From Pelagerythrobacter aerophilus (GTDB taxonomy: Bacteria; Pseudomonadota; Alphaproteobacteria; Sphingomonadales; Sphingomonadaceae): a stretch of 64,000 nucleotides of DNA. The translations under genes and the position numbers were made by a program. The notes under the pieces are model-generated. The model searched no databases. It was not told the DNA's origin and saw only the letters and a program-made list of their open reading frames with translations. Position 1 is the stretch's first letter; each line of letters begins with the position of its first letter. Shown here one piece after another: positions 17,851-27,105 of this stretch. Location: positions 418,501-482,500 of the forward strand of contig NZ_QXFK01000018.1 in the NCBI RefSeq assembly GCF_003581645.1, read 5' to 3'.

Positions 17851-19277
17851 CAGGGGCGCTCTTCCGCCTTCCACAGCAGGCCCATCTCCTCGAGCGTCCG
17901 GCCCTTGGTCTCGGGCAGCATCTTCCACACGAAGAGCGCCGCGAGGACCGACATGGCGCCATAGAGCCAGTAGGCGAAGCCGTGGTTGAACATCGCCACC
18001 AGCGTCGGGTCGCCGTCGAGAACCTTGAACGACCACGAGACGAGGAAGTTGGAAATCCACTGCGCGGTAACGGCAAGCGCCATCGCCTGCCCCTTCACCG
18101 GATTGGGGAAGATCTCGGCCAGCAGGACCCAGACCACCGGCCCCCAACTCAGCGCGAAGCCAGCGATATAGACGAGCATCGCGAGGAGCGCTCCGAGCCC
18201 AAGGCTGTCGACGTAGAACAGCGTGCCGAGCGTCCCCATCGAAAGCGCCATGACCACCGCGCCGGTGATCATCAGCGGCTTGCGCCCCCAGCGGTCGACG
18301 GTGAGCATGGCGAGCACGGTGAAGCCGAGATTGATCGCGCCGACAGCAATCGTCTGCAATAGCGCAGTGTCGGTCGAGGAACCCATGCTCTTGAAGATGA
18401 AGGGGGCGTAGTAGAGCACCACGTTGATCCCGACGAACTGTTGGAAGACCGACAGCAGCAGGCCGACCACGATCAGCGCCGCGCCGTAGGAGAACAGCGG
18501 CCGGCGCGGGATCACCAGCGACTGGCGGATCTCGTCGAGAAGGCCCGGACGGCGGAGCCCCAGCGAATGGAGCACCCTCACCGCGCCTTCCTCATCCCCC
18601 TTCTGGACCAGCCAGCGCGGGCTTTCCGGGATGAAGAAGAGCATGCCGAAAAACAGCACGGCCGGAATGCATTCGGACGCGAACATCAGCCGCCAGCCGG
18701 TCGACAGCACCCATTGCTCGTCGCCCTGCCGGGCAATGCCCCAGTTGACGAAATAGACGACCAGCATGCCGCCGATGATGGCGAGCTGCTGCCAGGTGAC
18801 GAGCTGCCCGCGCCGCTCCGATGGCGCGATCTCGGCAATGTACATGGGCGAGATCATCGAGGCGAGCCCGACCCCGATCCCGCCCAATATGCGATAGACG
18901 TTGAACAGGGTGAGCGCGTCCGGCCCCATCGATCCGGGCGCGCCGAAGCCGATTTCGGGCCATGCGGAGCCAAGGGCCGAGGCAAAGAACAAGGCCGCCG
19001 CGAGAATTAGCGAGCGGCGGCGGCCGAACCGCGTCGCCAGCATACCGGCCATGGCGGCGCCAATGACCGTGCCGATCAGCGCGCTGGCGACGGTGAAGCC
19101 GGACAGGCTGTCGCGGACGTTCGGCGCCAGACCGCGCGGGTCGATAAAATTGACGTCGATCGCCTCGATCGCGCCCGAAATGACCGCCGTGTCGTATCCG
19201 AACAGCAGGCCGCCCAGTGTCGCGGTCAGCACCGCGAAGGTGATGGAGCCGCTCTTTTCTGCCACCTTCTGGTGCAT
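17850..19277 (-). CDS. MFS sugar:proton symporter (XylE/GLUT-type)
   Basis: Twelve-helix sugar porter of 475 residues. Family signatures are GGLLFGYDTAVISGAI in TM1, GRRRSL in loop 2-3, IAEIAPSERRGQL, PESPRWLVQKG before the central loop, QQFVGINVVLYYAP in TM7 and the C-terminal PETKGRTLEEM. Its position directly before xylB and xylA suggests D-xylose as substrate. It lies 53 bp after kdgK in the same direction with no convincing terminator between, so it is probably co-transcribed with the uronate genes. Confidence 0.92.
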   Translation of the reverse strand: MHQKVAEKSGSITFAVLTATLGGLLFGYDTAVISGAIEAIDVNFIDPRGLAPNVRDSLSGFTVASALIGTVIGAAMAGMLATRFGRRRSLILAAALFFASALGSAWPEIGFGAPGSMGPDALTLFNVYRILGGIGVGLASMISPMYIAEIAPSERRGQLVTWQQLAIIGGMLVVYFVNWGIARQGDEQWVLSTGWRLMFASECIPAVLFFGMLFFIPESPRWLVQKGDEEGAVRVLHSLGLRRPGLLDEIRQSLVIPRRPLFSYGAALIVVGLLLSVFQQFVGINVVLYYAPFIFKSMGSSTDTALLQTIAVGAINLGFTVLAMLTVDRWGRKPLMITGAVVMALSMGTLGTLFYVDSLGLGALLAMLVYIAGFALSWGPVVWVLLAEIFPNPVKGQAMALAVTAQWISNFLVSWSFKVLDGDPTLVAMFNHGFAYWLYGAMSVLAALFVWKMLPETKGRTLEEMGLLWKAEERP

Positions 19278-19330
19278 CCATTTCCCTCCCGAAGGGCCGC
19301 TTTTTGCGGCTCCCGATTGTCGGTTGAGCG

Positions 19331-20338
19331 TTATCGGCGGACGTCGAACCCTCCCGCCAGGAACGCGTCGATATCCTTCTGACCGAACACGCTCGCGTCG
19401 CCCGGCAGGCTGTGTTTCAAGCAGGTGAGCGCGAGACCCGTGCGGGCGGCGCCGCTGATGTCCTGCCCCGTGCGCAAGGCGTGGAGCACGCCCGCTGTGA
19501 AGGCATCGCCGGCGCCGATCCGGTCGACGATACCCGCCACGCTCACTTCGTCGGTCTGCACCGCGCCGTCGCGCGCATCGATGCGCGCCGAAAGGCGATG
19601 GTGATCGACATCGTCCAGATGCCGCGCGGTCGATGCGATGAGCTGGAGCTGCGGGAAGGCCTCGAACGCCGCCTCGGCCGCCTCACGCCGCCGATCAGGG
19701 CCATCGCCGTCGAACCTTTCGCCGAGCAGCAGCGAGATGTCGCGGTGATTGCCGAACAGGATGTCGGCTTTCGAAATCAGCCGGGTCAGCGTCGCCCTGG
19801 GATCGCTGTCCCATGCCTCCCACAGCCGCGCGCGGTAATTGCCGTCGAACGAGATCGGCACGCCCCGCGCTTCTGCGGCGTCGGCAGCGCGAAGGGCGGC
19901 CGCGGTGCCTTGCGGCCCGAGAGCGGGTGTGATGCCGGAGAGGTGGAGCCGGTCCGCACCGTCGAGCAGCCGGTCCCAGTTCCAGTCCTCCGGCGGGGTT
20001 TCCGCGAAGGCGGAACCCGCGCGGTCGTAGATCACGTCGGTTGCGCGCAGGCCAGCCCCGGTCGTCACGAAGTAGAGGCCCATGCGCCCTTCGCGCCGCT
20101 GGATCCCGCGGGTGTCGACGCCGAAGCCGCGAAGCGCGCGCACCGGCGCATCGCCGAGCGGCGTCGGCGGCACCGCGCTGACCATCGCACTGTCATGGCC
20201 GAGGCAGGCCAGCGCGGTGGCCACGTTGGCTTCCGCGCCCGCCGTCCAGACGTCGAACTTCGGCGTCTGGAGCAGCAGTTCCCGCCCGGGCGGCGAGAGG
20301 CGGAGCATGATCTCGCCGAAGGCGACGAAGCGGCCCAT
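19331..20338 (-). CDS. kdgK: 2-keto-3-deoxygluconate kinase
   Basis: PfkB/ribokinase-family kinase of 335 residues that phosphorylates 2-keto-3-deoxygluconate (KDG) to KDPG. It begins MGRFVAFGEIMLRLSPPG, has GAEANVATALACLG as the sugar-binding segment, and ends with the PfkB signature DRIGAGDAFTAGVLHAL carrying the catalytic aspartate. KDG is the meeting point of both uronate branches encoded here: KduI/KduD from unsaturated uronate and UxaC/reductase/UxaA from galacturonate. The KDPG aldolase gene eda is not in this window. The start is 5 bp after the kduD stop. Confidence 0.94.
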   Translation of the reverse strand: MGRFVAFGEIMLRLSPPGRELLLQTPKFDVWTAGAEANVATALACLGHDSAMVSAVPPTPLGDAPVRALRGFGVDTRGIQRREGRMGLYFVTTGAGLRATDVIYDRAGSAFAETPPEDWNWDRLLDGADRLHLSGITPALGPQGTAAALRAADAAEARGVPISFDGNYRARLWEAWDSDPRATLTRLISKADILFGNHRDISLLLGERFDGDGPDRRREAAEAAFEAFPQLQLIASTARHLDDVDHHRLSARIDARDGAVQTDEVSVAGIVDRIGAGDAFTAGVLHALRTGQDISGAARTGLALTCLKHSLPGDASVFGQKDIDAFLAGGFDVRR

Positions 20339-20343
20339 CGCTC

Positions 20344-21099
20344 TCAGCGCGCCAGCCAGCCGCCGTCCACGGCGAGCACGTGGCCCTGCACGTAGTCTGA
20401 CGCCGAGGAAGCGAGGAACACCGCCGCGCCGCCGAGATCGGACGGGTCGCCCCAGCGTCCCGAGGGGATGCGCTCGAGGATCTGCCGGTTGCGGCCCTCG
20501 TCCGCCTGCAGGGCCGCGGTGTTGTTGGTCGCGATATAGCCGGGCGCGATGGCATTCACGTTGATGCCCTTGCCCGCCCATTCGTTCGCGAGAAGCTTCG
20601 TGAGGCCCGCAACGCCGCTCTTGGAAGCGGTGTAGCTCGGCACGCGAATGCCCCCCTGAAAGCTCAGCATCGAGGCGATGTTGATGATCTTGCCCCCGCC
20701 CTGCCCGATCATGTGCCGACCGGCGGCCTGACAGAGGAAGAATACCGACTTGAGGTTGGTGTCAACGACCGCGTCCCAATCCTCCTCGGTGAACTCGACC
20801 GCGTCGGCGCGCCGGATAATGCCGGCGTTGTTGACGAGGATGTCGAGCCCGCCGAGCTCGGACAGGGTGCGGTCCACCACCTCCTGCACCGGTTCGATAG
20901 TCGAAAGATCGGCGCGGATCAGAGCAGCCTTGCGCCCGAGCGCGCGGATCTTCTCGGCCGTCTCATCGGCGCTGGAGCGGCCGACCAGCGCCACGTCGGC
21001 CCCGGCCTGAGCCAGGGCAGTGGCGATTCCCTGACCGATGCCGGTGTTGGCGCCGGTCACGATGGCGGTTTTCCCGCTGAGATCGAACATGGCGGTCAC
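20344..21099 (-). CDS. kduD: 2-deoxy-D-gluconate 3-dehydrogenase / 2,5-diketo-3-deoxygluconate reductase (KduD)
   Basis: Short-chain dehydrogenase of 251 residues that reduces 2,5-diketo-3-deoxygluconate to KDG. It has the cofactor motif [18 protein letters not shown], the catalytic serine in NIIASM-like [13 protein letters not shown], and YTASKSG (YxxxK). The first 12 residues and the C-terminal [14 protein letters not shown] match KduD closely. The GTG at 21099 overlaps the kduI stop by 4 bp; an ATG at 21090 is the alternative start. It acts directly after KduI, its upstream neighbour. Confidence 0.94.
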   Translation of the reverse strand: MTAMFDLSGKTAIVTGANTGIGQGIATALAQAGADVALVGRSSADETAEKIRALGRKAALIRADLSTIEPVQEVVDRTLSELGGLDILVNNAGIIRRADAVEFTEEDWDAVVDTNLKSVFFLCQAAGRHMIGQGGGKIINIASMLSFQGGIRVPSYTASKSGVAGLTKLLANEWAGKGINVNAIAPGYIATNNTAALQADEGRNRQILERIPSGRWGDPSDLGGAAVFLASSASDYVQGHVLAVDGGWLAR

Positions 21100-21938
21100 T
21101 GGAGCTGGCAGATGTCGAGGACGTTCATGTCGGTGTAGTCCTGGTTCTCACCGGCCATGGCCCAGATGAAGGCATAGGCCTTCGTGCCCGCGCCCATATG
21201 GATCGACCAGGGCGGCGAGATCACCGCCTCGTCGTTCTGCATCACGATGTGCCGGGTGGCCTCGCCCTCGCCCATGAAGTGCATCACGCGGTCGGTCTCG
21301 ACATCGTCGAGCTCGAAGTAGAAATAGATCTCCGACCGCCGCTCGTGGATGTGCGGCGGCATCGTATTCCAGACGCTGCCGGGCTTGAGCACCGTCAGGC
21401 CCATGACGAGCTGCGCACTTTCGCACACGCCCGGAATCACGAGCTGATAGATCGTCCGCTCGTTCGATTCCTCGAGGCTCCCGCGATCCAGCGCATTGGC
21501 CTCCGCTATCGAGAGCTTGCGGGTCTGGAACGCCTTGTGCGCCGGGCAGGAGGCGAGATAGAACTTCGCGCCCTGGCCGGAGAAGGTCACGTCCTTCGCG
21601 CCCATGGTGACGTAGAGGCAGTCCTTGTTGCCGAGTGTGAAGGTTTCGCCGTCCACGGTAACTGTACCTTCGACCTTGCCGACGTTGACGACCGCGAGCT
21701 CGCGCCGCTCCAGGAACGGATGCCCCGCAGCGGACGGCGGCTCGGTCTGGTCGGGCAGCTTCACGGTGCCCGAACCCACCAGCACGCCGCCGATCACGAA
21801 ACGGTCCGCGTGGGTGTAGTTGAGGACGCACTCGCCCTCGGTGAACAGGTTCTGGATCAGGTAACGCTCGCGCAGTTCATCGTTGGAGACGCACTCCATC
21901 ATATCCGGGTGCGTGGCGTAGTAGGTTCGTTCAAACAT
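21096..21938 (-). CDS. kduI: 5-keto-4-deoxyuronate isomerase
   Basis: Cupin-type zinc isomerase of 280 residues (family length about 278) that converts 5-keto-4-deoxyuronate, the rearranged product of pectate lyase monomers, to 2,5-diketo-3-deoxygluconate. The N-terminus [18 protein letters not shown] and GGVLVGSG are family hallmarks. The metal site is [15 protein letters not shown] (HxHxxxxE) with a further histidine in [10 protein letters not shown]. The start at 21938 follows a GGAGAAGG ribosome-binding site; the longer open frame upstream overlaps uxaC and is not used. Confidence 0.96.
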   Translation of the reverse strand: MFERTYYATHPDMMECVSNDELRERYLIQNLFTEGECVLNYTHADRFVIGGVLVGSGTVKLPDQTEPPSAAGHPFLERRELAVVNVGKVEGTVTVDGETFTLGNKDCLYVTMGAKDVTFSGQGAKFYLASCPAHKAFQTRKLSIAEANALDRGSLEESNERTIYQLVIPGVCESAQLVMGLTVLKPGSVWNTMPPHIHERRSEIYFYFELDDVETDRVMHFMGEGEATRHIVMQNDEAVISPPWSIHMGAGTKAYAFIWAMAGENQDYTDMNVLDICQLQ

Positions 21939-21951
21939 ATCCTTCTCCTGT

Positions 21952-23388
21952 TCAGGCGGCTTGCGCGCGCGGCTCGTCGAGCCGGTAGGCGCGCTTGGCC
22001 AAGTCATAGCTGAGTTCGCGGGCGAGTTCGGCCGCTTCCCAGTCCTCGATCCGGTGCTCGGTGACGAGGCGGGCGAGGAAGGCACAGTCGACCCGGCGGG
22101 CGACATCGTGGCGCGCGGGGATCGAGAGGAACGCCCGCGTATCGTCGTTGAAACCGACGGTGTTGTAGAAGCCCGCCGTCTCGGTGGTCATCTCGCGGAA
22201 GCGGCGCATGCCTTCCGGGCTGTCGTGGAACCACCACGCCGGCCCGAGCTTGAGACACGGGTAATGGCCGGCCAGTGGGGCAAGCTCCCGCGCATAACTG
22301 CTCTCGTCGAGCGTGAAGAGAATGATCGAGAGGCCGGGTTCATTGCCGAACCGCTCGAGCAAAGGCTTGAGCGCGCGGACATAATCGGTGCGTGCAGGAA
22401 TGTCGGCGCCCTTGTCCCGGCCGTATGCTTCGTGGAGCCAGCGGTTGTGATTGCGGAACGCGCCGGGGTGGATCTGCATGACCATGCCGTCCTCAACGCT
22501 CATCGCGGCCATTTCGGTCAGCATCTGGGCGCGGAAAAGTTCGGCGTCATCCTTGGTCCATCCCCCGCCGACGACGCGCGCGAACAGCGCTTCCTTCTCC
22601 GCCTGCGGCAGGTCCCCAGTCAGCGCCGTCGGATGGCCGTGGTCGGTCGCGGTTGCGCCGGCCGCGCGGAAGTCCGCCCGCCGCTTCCGGTGGGCGGCGA
22701 GATAGCCTGGCCAGCTATGCACGTCCTCGCCGGTCAGGTCGCCGAAGCGAGCCAGCGCGGCCGCAAAGTCTTCATGCTCCGGATCGACCACGGCATCGGG
22801 ACGATAGGTGGTTATCACCTGCCCGCCCCAGCCCGACGCACGGATCGCGGCGTGATGATCCAGATCGTCCTGCGCCCCCTCGGTGGTGGCCAGCCATTCG
22901 ATACCGAAGCGGTCGAAGAGCGCGCGGGGCCGGAACGCCGACGTCGCGAGCGCTTCCGTGATCCGGTCGAAATAGTGATCCGCCGTGGCGGCGTCGAGCC
23001 GCACGTCGAGGCCGAACACCTCCGCGAACACGTGGTCGAGCCAGAGCCGCGACGGCGTGCCGCGGAAGAGGTGATAGTGGGATGCGAAGAGCCGCCACGC
23101 CGCCCGCGGATCGGCGGCGGAAGGACCGGCCTTGCTCGGCACGCCAAGCGCCTCCAGCGAGACGCCCTGGCTGTAGAGCATGCGGTAAAGGTAGTGATCC
23201 GGCGCGAGGAGCAGGTCCGCCGGATTGGTCCAGGCAGCATCGGTGGCGAACCAGTCGGGATCGGTATGGCCGTGCGGGCTCACAATGGGGAGCGCGCGCA
23301 CCTCCTCGTAGAGTGCCCGCGCGACGGAACGCGCACCCGGTTCGGCCGGGAGCAGGCGATCTGGGTCGAGATTGAGGGGGCGCTTCAT
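21952..23388 (-). CDS. uxaC: Glucuronate/galacturonate isomerase (uronate isomerase)
   Basis: Amidohydrolase-superfamily isomerase of 478 residues that converts D-galacturonate to tagaturonate and D-glucuronate to fructuronate. The metal-binding HxH is in [12 protein letters not shown] near residue 40. Other family blocks are [35 protein letters not shown] and the C-terminal [25 protein letters not shown]. It is the first gene of the long leftward operon, 43 bp downstream of a LacI-type operator, and starts the galacturonate branch that the MDH-family reductase and UxaA complete. Confidence 0.96.
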   Translation of the reverse strand: MKRPLNLDPDRLLPAEPGARSVARALYEEVRALPIVSPHGHTDPDWFATDAAWTNPADLLLAPDHYLYRMLYSQGVSLEALGVPSKAGPSAADPRAAWRLFASHYHLFRGTPSRLWLDHVFAEVFGLDVRLDAATADHYFDRITEALATSAFRPRALFDRFGIEWLATTEGAQDDLDHHAAIRASGWGGQVITTYRPDAVVDPEHEDFAAALARFGDLTGEDVHSWPGYLAAHRKRRADFRAAGATATDHGHPTALTGDLPQAEKEALFARVVGGGWTKDDAELFRAQMLTEMAAMSVEDGMVMQIHPGAFRNHNRWLHEAYGRDKGADIPARTDYVRALKPLLERFGNEPGLSIILFTLDESSYARELAPLAGHYPCLKLGPAWWFHDSPEGMRRFREMTTETAGFYNTVGFNDDTRAFLSIPARHDVARRVDCAFLARLVTEHRIEDWEAAELARELSYDLAKRAYRLDEPRAQAA

Positions 23389-23431
23389 TCCAATCCTTCT
23401 CGGGCGGCAATCGATGTCGCCTTGGCTCTTT

Positions 23432-23445
23432 GGTAACCGGTGTCA
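23432..23445. promoter_or_regulatory. LacI-type operator, site 3 (uxaC operon promoter)
   Basis: GGTAACCGGTGTCA lies 44 bp upstream of uxaC. On the minus strand it contains a consensus TTGACA, so it may overlap the -35 region of the operon promoter; no clear -10 is seen 17 bp further. Confidence 0.8.
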
Positions 23446-23488
23446 AACTTCGATGCAAGGTGCCTTCGCGTGCGTTCGGGCGAGTCCT

Positions 23489-24547
23489 TTATTGTCGCGG
23501 CGGCGCGACCGATGCCCGGCGGACGAGACTGGATAGAAAGAACGAGGGTTCGGCAGCAGCCTTGGTGCGGTCGCCGGGGCTTCCGACCAGCTTCAGAGCG
23601 GCCGAACGGGCCATCGGAATAATCGGCCAGCGAACCGTCGTGAGCGGCGGCCAGATATGCGCGGCGATCGCGGTGTCGTCGAAGCCGATGACCGAGAGAT
23701 TTTCGGGTACGGACAGGCCGCGCTGGTTGGCGGCGTGCACGACACCGGCGGCCATCTCGTCGTTCGAGGCAAAGATGGCGGTCGGGGGCGGTCCGAGATC
23801 CAGCAGCCGGTTGGCGGCTTCGATGCCCGATTCAAAGGTGTAGTTGCCTTCCGCTATGTAGTTTCTCGGCAGCTCGATGCCTGCCGCCTCGATCGCCTGT
23901 TCGAAGCCCGCGCGGCGCTCCGCGGCCGAGCGGAAGCCGCGCGGCCCCTCGATGAGGGCGATGAGGCGATGGCCTTGATCGACGAGATAGGTGGTGGCCT
24001 CCCGAACCGCTTCGCGATCGTTCGAGGCGACGAGATGCTCGGGATCGTCGAGTTGCGCCGAACCCATGCGTACGTAGCGGCAGCCGAGTTCGTCGCAGAG
24101 GTTCGCGAGCACATCGTTCTCCGAGATCGGCGGCAGCAGCAGCACGCCGAACAGGCGCTGGCGGTTGAGAAAGGCCCGCACGTCCTCGAGCATCAGCGGT
24201 GAGCGGCGGTCGACCGGGCGCACCACCAGTTCGAACTCGGTCCCCTGCAAGGCTTCGAGTATGCCCTGCTGAACGTTCAAGACCGTCTGCGCGTTCGGAT
24301 TGTCGTGGATGAGGCCAATCAGAAAGTTGCGGCGGAGCGCCAGGGCTCGTGCCTGTGGGTTGGGGACATAGCCGAGTTCCGCGATCACCTGCTCCACGCG
24401 CTCGCGCGTCTCGCTGTTGAGAAGCGTCGAGCGGTTGATGACGCGGCTCACCGTTTTCTTCGATACCCCGGCAAGGCGCGCCACATCGTTGATCGTCGGC
24501 TTGGCGGCGCGTTTCGCCGTCGACGATGCTTTATCCTGTTCCGCCAA
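23489..24547 (-). CDS. LacI-family transcriptional regulator of the pectin/uronate regulon
   Basis: It has 352 residues. The N-terminal HTH is TINDVARLAGVSKKTVSRVI, followed by the hinge helix region NPQARALALRR that inserts in the minor groove at a central CG. A periplasmic-binding-like effector domain fills the rest (FASNDEMAAGVVHAANQ, LSVIGFDDTAIA). The start is TTG, preceded by GAGAGGGA at 6 bp. The gene is the only LacI regulator in the window, lies in the middle of the uronate genes and shares an intergenic region with uxaA that carries operator site 4. I infer that it binds the six CACCGGT-type sites and responds to a KDG- or uronate-type effector, and may autoregulate. Confidence 0.9.
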   Translation of the reverse strand: MAEQDKASSTAKRAAKPTINDVARLAGVSKKTVSRVINRSTLLNSETRERVEQVIAELGYVPNPQARALALRRNFLIGLIHDNPNAQTVLNVQQGILEALQGTEFELVVRPVDRRSPLMLEDVRAFLNRQRLFGVLLLPPISENDVLANLCDELGCRYVRMGSAQLDDPEHLVASNDREAVREATTYLVDQGHRLIALIEGPRGFRSAAERRAGFEQAIEAAGIELPRNYIAEGNYTFESGIEAANRLLDLGPPPTAIFASNDEMAAGVVHAANQRGLSVPENLSVIGFDDTAIAAHIWPPLTTVRWPIIPMARSAALKLVGSPGDRTKAAAEPSFFLSSLVRRASVAPPRQ

Positions 24548-24609
24548 CGCCGTTCCCTCTCTTCACGACCCGCATAACCACTCCTCTCCCCCTCGCCAAG
24601 GCATGGCTC

Positions 24610-24638
24610 TTGCGAGGGATCGAGGGTGAGCATACACT
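24610..24638 (+). promoter_or_regulatory. Putative sigma-70 promoter of uxaA
   Basis: TTGCGA at 24610-24615 and TACACT at 24633-24638 are separated by exactly 17 bp. The predicted start of transcription, near 24645, falls inside operator site 4 and only about 11 bases before the uxaA ATG. Confidence 0.5.
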
Positions 24639-24651
24639 GACACCGGTTTCC
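24638..24651. promoter_or_regulatory. LacI-type operator, site 4 (lacI/uxaA divergent region)
   Basis: TGACACCGGTTTCC ends 4 bp before the uxaA start codon and overlaps the predicted +1 of uxaA. It is about 90 bp upstream of the regulator gene, so it could serve both directions. Confidence 0.8.
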
Positions 24652-24655
24652 AAGT

Positions 24656-26164
24656 ATGCAAGCTCCATTCGTCCCTTCCGCAGACGTGCTCTCGCTGCTG
24701 CACCTCCATCCCCGCGACGACGTCGCAGTGGCTCTGCGGCCGATCGCGGCCGGAGAGGCGCTATCGGCGGGCGGGCGAAGCGTCGTCGCGGCGGAGCCGG
24801 TGCCTCATGGACACAAGATTGCGCTGACCAGCATCGCGGCGGGGACGGACGTGTACAAGTTCGGCTGGCCGATCGGGCGCACCACGATGGATATCGCGCC
24901 CGGCGCGCACGTCCATACCCATAATGTCGAAACCCGGCTCAAGGGCGTGCAAGGCTACGCATACGATCCGGCGGAGCACCAGCCGCTGCCGTCCGCCGAC
25001 GCCGAGTTCCTCGGGTATCGCCGGGCCGACGGCCGCGTGGGCACGCGCAACGAAATCTGGATCCTGCCCACGGTCGGCTGCGTCGGCCGTACGGCGGAAC
25101 GGATCGCCGGCATCGCCGCGGCGCGCCACGGGGGGGCAGTCGACGGCATCCACGCCTTCCCGCATCCGCACGGCTGCTCGCAGCTCGGCAGCGACCTCGA
25201 AAGCACCCGTGCCGTTCTTGCCGCGCTCGCCTGCCACCCCAACGCCGGCGGGGTGCTGCTGGTCGGGCTCGGGTGCGAATCGAATCAGCTGGACGATCTC
25301 GTTGCCGCCATACCGGAGGCATTGCGGAGCCGCGTTCGAACACTCCGGGCACAAGGCGTGGAGGACGAGGTCGAGCATGGTCTGGCGTTGATCGACGAAC
25401 TCGTCAGCCAGGCTTCGTGCGCAGAGCGGCACCCGGCGCCTCTCGGCGAGCTCGTCCTCGGCCTCAAATGTGGGGGATCGGACGGGTTCAGCGGTCTCAC
25501 AGCCAATCCGCTCGTCGGCCGCATGGCCGACTTGGTCGTCGGATCGGGCGGATCGGCAATCCTGACCGAAATCCCCGAAATCTTCGGGGCAGAGCACCTC
25601 TTGATGGCCCGGGCGCGCGGTACAGACGTGTTCGATCGCGTCGTAGCGCTCGTGAACGATTTCAAGTGCTACTTCCTCGAAAGCGGCCAACCAGTTTCCG
25701 AAAACCCCTCCCCCGGCAACCTCGCCGGCGGGATCACGACGCTGGAGGAGAAATCGCTCGGTGCGGTGCAGAAAGCCGGGCAGTCGCCGGTCGGCGACGT
25801 GCTCCGCTATGGCGAACGAGTGCGCCTGCGGGGGCTGACCCTGTTGGAAGCGCCGGGCAACGACGCGGTTTCTTCCACCGCGCTTGCGGCCGCGGGTGCG
25901 ACCCTGATCCTGTTCACCACCGGCCGCGGCACGCCGCTGGGCTTTCCGGCGCCGACGGTGAAGATCGCGTCGAACTCCGAGCTGGCGACGCGCAAGCCGC
26001 GATGGATCGACTTCGACGCCGGAGAGGTGCTGACAAGCGGCCCCGATACGGCTGCCGCGGCGCTGTTGAGCCGCATTCTCGCGCTCGCATCCGGCGAGCC
26101 GACTGCGTCCGAACGGAACGACGAACGCGAAATCGCGATCTGGAAACGCGGCGTGACCCTCTGA
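24656..26164 (+). CDS. uxaA: Altronate dehydratase
   Basis: Converts D-altronate to 2-keto-3-deoxygluconate in the cytoplasm. It has 502 residues, a full-length fusion: an N-terminal SAF-type domain (about residues 12-90, LHPRDDVAVAL to IAPGAHVHTHNV) and a C-terminal UxaA/GarD catalytic domain with FLGYRRADGRVGTRNEIW, HPHGCSQLGSD, GLGCESNQ, LKCGGSDGFSGLTANPLVG and ILTEIPEIFGAEHLL. The cysteines probably hold the metal. No Shine-Dalgarno sequence precedes ATG 24656, which abuts the operator; either the mRNA is nearly leaderless or translation begins at the in-frame GTG 24686. UxaA defines the branch used in this locus (altronate, not mannonate). Confidence 0.95.
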   Translation: MQAPFVPSADVLSLLHLHPRDDVAVALRPIAAGEALSAGGRSVVAAEPVPHGHKIALTSIAAGTDVYKFGWPIGRTTMDIAPGAHVHTHNVETRLKGVQGYAYDPAEHQPLPSADAEFLGYRRADGRVGTRNEIWILPTVGCVGRTAERIAGIAAARHGGAVDGIHAFPHPHGCSQLGSDLESTRAVLAALACHPNAGGVLLVGLGCESNQLDDLVAAIPEALRSRVRTLRAQGVEDEVEHGLALIDELVSQASCAERHPAPLGELVLGLKCGGSDGFSGLTANPLVGRMADLVVGSGGSAILTEIPEIFGAEHLLMARARGTDVFDRVVALVNDFKCYFLESGQPVSENPSPGNLAGGITTLEEKSLGAVQKAGQSPVGDVLRYGERVRLRGLTLLEAPGNDAVSSTALAAAGATLILFTTGRGTPLGFPAPTVKIASNSELATRKPRWIDFDAGEVLTSGPDTAAAALLSRILALASGEPTASERNDEREIAIWKRGVTL

Positions 26165-26231
26165 GCCTCGGCTCTCGCGCGGTCCATACAACACCGACGG
26201 TGGTCCGAGATGGAAAAACCACTGTTGCTTA

Positions 26232-26245
26232 TGACACCGGTTTCC
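26232..26245. promoter_or_regulatory. LacI-type operator, site 5 (FAH-type hydratase promoter)
   Basis: TGACACCGGTTTCC is identical to site 4 over all 14 bases. It lies 36 bp upstream of the GTG chosen for the hydratase gene, in the 116-bp gap after uxaA, which shows that the hydratase has its own regulated promoter. Confidence 0.8.
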
Positions 26246-26280
26246 AATATCAAATGGACGAAGTTCTTCAGGGGTTTGAC

Positions 26281-27066
26281 GTGACGGTGAATGAAGATGC
26301 CGCGGCCATCGCCAGCCGCTTTCTCGCGGCGCGGCGGACAGCGAACGGGCTGAGCGATTATCCCGGCACGCTTCCCGATACTCTGGCCGCCGCCTACGCG
26401 GTTCAGGACCGCGCCATCGACGAGTGGCCGCACCCCATCATCGGCTGGAAAGTCGGGCGGATCATGCCGCCGCAGAGCGACCGCTTTCAGGCGGATCGCC
26501 TGGCCGGCCCAATCTTCCTCAGCCGGAACGATGGCGACGACATGCCGATCTTCGCGAAGGGATTCGCAGCAGGCGAGGCCGAGTTCCTGTTGCGGATCGG
26601 CGCCGCGCCTGCGGCAGGGAAGAAGACGTTCACGCTGGAGGAAGCGGCGGATCTCATCGATGCGGTCCATGTCGGCCTCGAGATCGCAAGCTCACCTCTC
26701 GGCGCGATCAACGCCATCGGGCCGATGGCGGTCATATCCGATTTCGGCAACAACAACGGCCTGGTGATCGGGTCGGCCATTCCGAACTGGCGCGATAGCG
26801 GGTTCGAGGAATGGGAGGTCCGGACTCTCATCGACGGCGAGGAAGTCGGAACCGGGAAAGCCGCCGCGTTCCCCGACGGGGCGATCGGCTCCGCGCGTTT
26901 CCTGTTCGAACTGATGGCGGAACGCGGCATAGCCCTCACCCCCGGCCAGTGGATCTCAAGCGGCGCCGTGACGGGCGTTCACGACGCCCGGCCCGATCAG
27001 ACGGTCGAGGGGCGGTTCAACGGCTACTCGGTCGAATGCCGACTGGTCGAGGCGCGGCCGGAATAA
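26281..27066 (+). CDS. FAH-family hydratase (2-keto-4-pentenoate hydratase-like)
   Basis: It has 261 residues, the length of MhpD-type 2-hydroxypentadienoate hydratases. The fumarylacetoacetase-like C-terminal fold shows YAVQDRAIDEWPH, IIGWKVGRIM, GEAEFLLRIG for the acidic metal ligands, and the closing GQWISSGAVTGVHDA. GTG 26281 is preferred because AGGGG lies 6 bp upstream; ATG 26254 (adding nine residues) is the alternative. Family members hydrate or decarboxylate 2-keto-enoic acids. No aromatic meta-cleavage genes are near, and the uronate operator upstream assigns it to sugar-acid breakdown. A 2-keto-3-deoxy sugar acid derivative is a plausible substrate, but this is inference. Confidence 0.83.
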   Translation: MTVNEDAAAIASRFLAARRTANGLSDYPGTLPDTLAAAYAVQDRAIDEWPHPIIGWKVGRIMPPQSDRFQADRLAGPIFLSRNDGDDMPIFAKGFAAGEAEFLLRIGAAPAAGKKTFTLEEAADLIDAVHVGLEIASSPLGAINAIGPMAVISDFGNNNGLVIGSAIPNWRDSGFEEWEVRTLIDGEEVGTGKAAAFPDGAIGSARFLFELMAERGIALTPGQWISSGAVTGVHDARPDQTVEGRFNGYSVECRLVEARPE

Positions 27067-27077
27067 CGTCCCGTCGG

Positions 27078-27098
27078 CGAGCGGTCCTCCGCTCGTCT
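27078..27098. terminator. Possible bidirectional terminator hairpin between convergent genes
   Basis: CGAGCGG (27078-27084) pairs with CCGCTCG (27089-27095) around a TCCT loop, between the convergent hydratase and PepSY-lipoprotein genes. The T-tract is weak (TCTGT). Confidence 0.4.
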
Positions 27099-27105
27099 GT
27101 AGGCC

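Noticed and set aside
19278-19330. Possible terminator GCCGC-TTTTT-GCGGC between kdgK and the sugar permease
   Set aside because: The stem is only 5 bp and there is no T-run after it on either strand.
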